This document shows, piece after piece, positions 13,658 to 13,911 of a DNA stretch of 13,911 bases. Under the pieces are notes generated by a model that was given only the letters and a program-made list of their open reading frames with translations, was not told the origin of the DNA and ran no database searches. This DNA is from an uncultured Rhodospirillaceae bacterium (GTDB lineage Bacteria > Pseudomonadota > Alphaproteobacteria > CAAGCB01 > CAG-977). Location of the stretch: NCBI GenBank assembly GCA_900550445.1, contig URSF01000044.1:1-13911 (forward strand), given 5' to 3'. How positions within the stretch are numbered: position 1 is the first letter of the stretch; each line of letters starts with the position of its first letter. The position numbers were made by a program, and so were the translations under genes.

Positions 13658-13834
13658 ATGAAGGAAGAAACAGCTCATTTGCAGGCGTTAAAAGCAAAAC
13701 ATGCTGCTTTGGACGAAGAAATTGCAAAAGAAATGGCGCGTCCGCTGCCCGATGAAACGACTATTTCCAATTTGAAACGTCAGAAATTGAAAATCAAAGA
13801 AGAGATTGAATCCGAAACCGGATCTGCTTCGTAA
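13658..13834 (+). CDS. YdcH/DUF465 family small helical protein (second copy)
   Basis: A 58-residue charged protein with ribosome site GGAGG (13647-13651), seven bases before the ATG. The pattern KHAALDEEIAKE (14-25), a RPLPDE turn (28-33) and LKRQKLKIKEEIE (39-51) fits DUF465, as in the copy at 12106-12312, although the two sequences have diverged considerably. It has its own terminator and a likely promoter, so it is a single-gene unit. Its function is unknown; a two-helix hairpin is expected. Confidence 0.8.
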   Translation: MKEETAHLQALKAKHAALDEEIAKEMARPLPDETTISNLKRQKLKIKEEIESETGSAS

Positions 13835-13855
13835 TTCTATTTTTTTAATACTTTG

Positions 13856-13891
13856 CAATGCCGTTCCGAACAGGGGCGGCATTGTTTTTTT
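13856..13891 (+). terminator. Intrinsic terminator after the second DUF465 gene
   Basis: CAATGCCG (13856-13863) and CGGCATTG (13877-13884) form an 8-bp stem, directly followed by seven T (13885-13891). Confidence 0.9.
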
Positions 13892-13911
13892 CAGATATAA
13901 CAACGGCGGGG

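Overview
The window looks like a chromosomal segment of an uncultured, host-associated alphaproteobacterium, probably of the gut Rhodospirillales-like type. The reasons are two small YdcH/DUF465 proteins of the alphaproteobacterial style, a moderate-to-low GC content, and a glycolytic pair (fructokinase plus 6-phosphofructokinase), which is unusual for the class. The lineage is an inference from gene style only; no rRNA or other marker is present.

Positions 1-1507 read as the end of a Mu-like prophage. They hold the tail of a holin-like membrane protein, a two-component spanin pair with the lipoprotein gene starting out of frame inside the first gene, a 180-base stretch rich in stem-loops, then com (Mu-type zinc-finger translational regulator) overlapping a D12-class DNA adenine methyltransferase. 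The methyltransferase Shine-Dalgarno lies inside a perfect hairpin, the arrangement expected if Com switches on translation as it does for mom in phage Mu. A bidirectional terminator separates this from a leftward TIR-like gene (1544-2236). Between that gene and the next is a 380-base gap with five copies of an 18-bp repeat in both orientations. These could be transposase-binding sites at a Mu-like prophage end, or operator sites.

Positions 2616-6935 carry two leftward genes: a UvrA-like ABC ATPase about 100 residues shorter than UvrA1, and a DUF262/HNH protein of the GmrSD (type IV restriction) kind. With the TIR gene, this is a small cluster of immunity- and DNA-related functions next to the prophage.

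Positions 6936-7836 hold no recognisable protein gene. They contain a promoter-like element, a stem-loop and a very strong intrinsic terminator that together suggest a noncoding RNA, followed by the leader of the next gene.

Positions 7837-11097 carry two rightward transport genes: an NCS2 nucleobase permease and an MsbA-like ABC exporter with its own promoter. Positions 11187-13834 form a sugar-phosphate block. A leftward DUF465-mak operon (fructose to fructose-6-phosphate) diverges from a rightward pfk (fructose-6-phosphate to fructose-1,6-bisphosphate). A second DUF465 gene follows pfk. The last genes are separated by clear intrinsic terminators.
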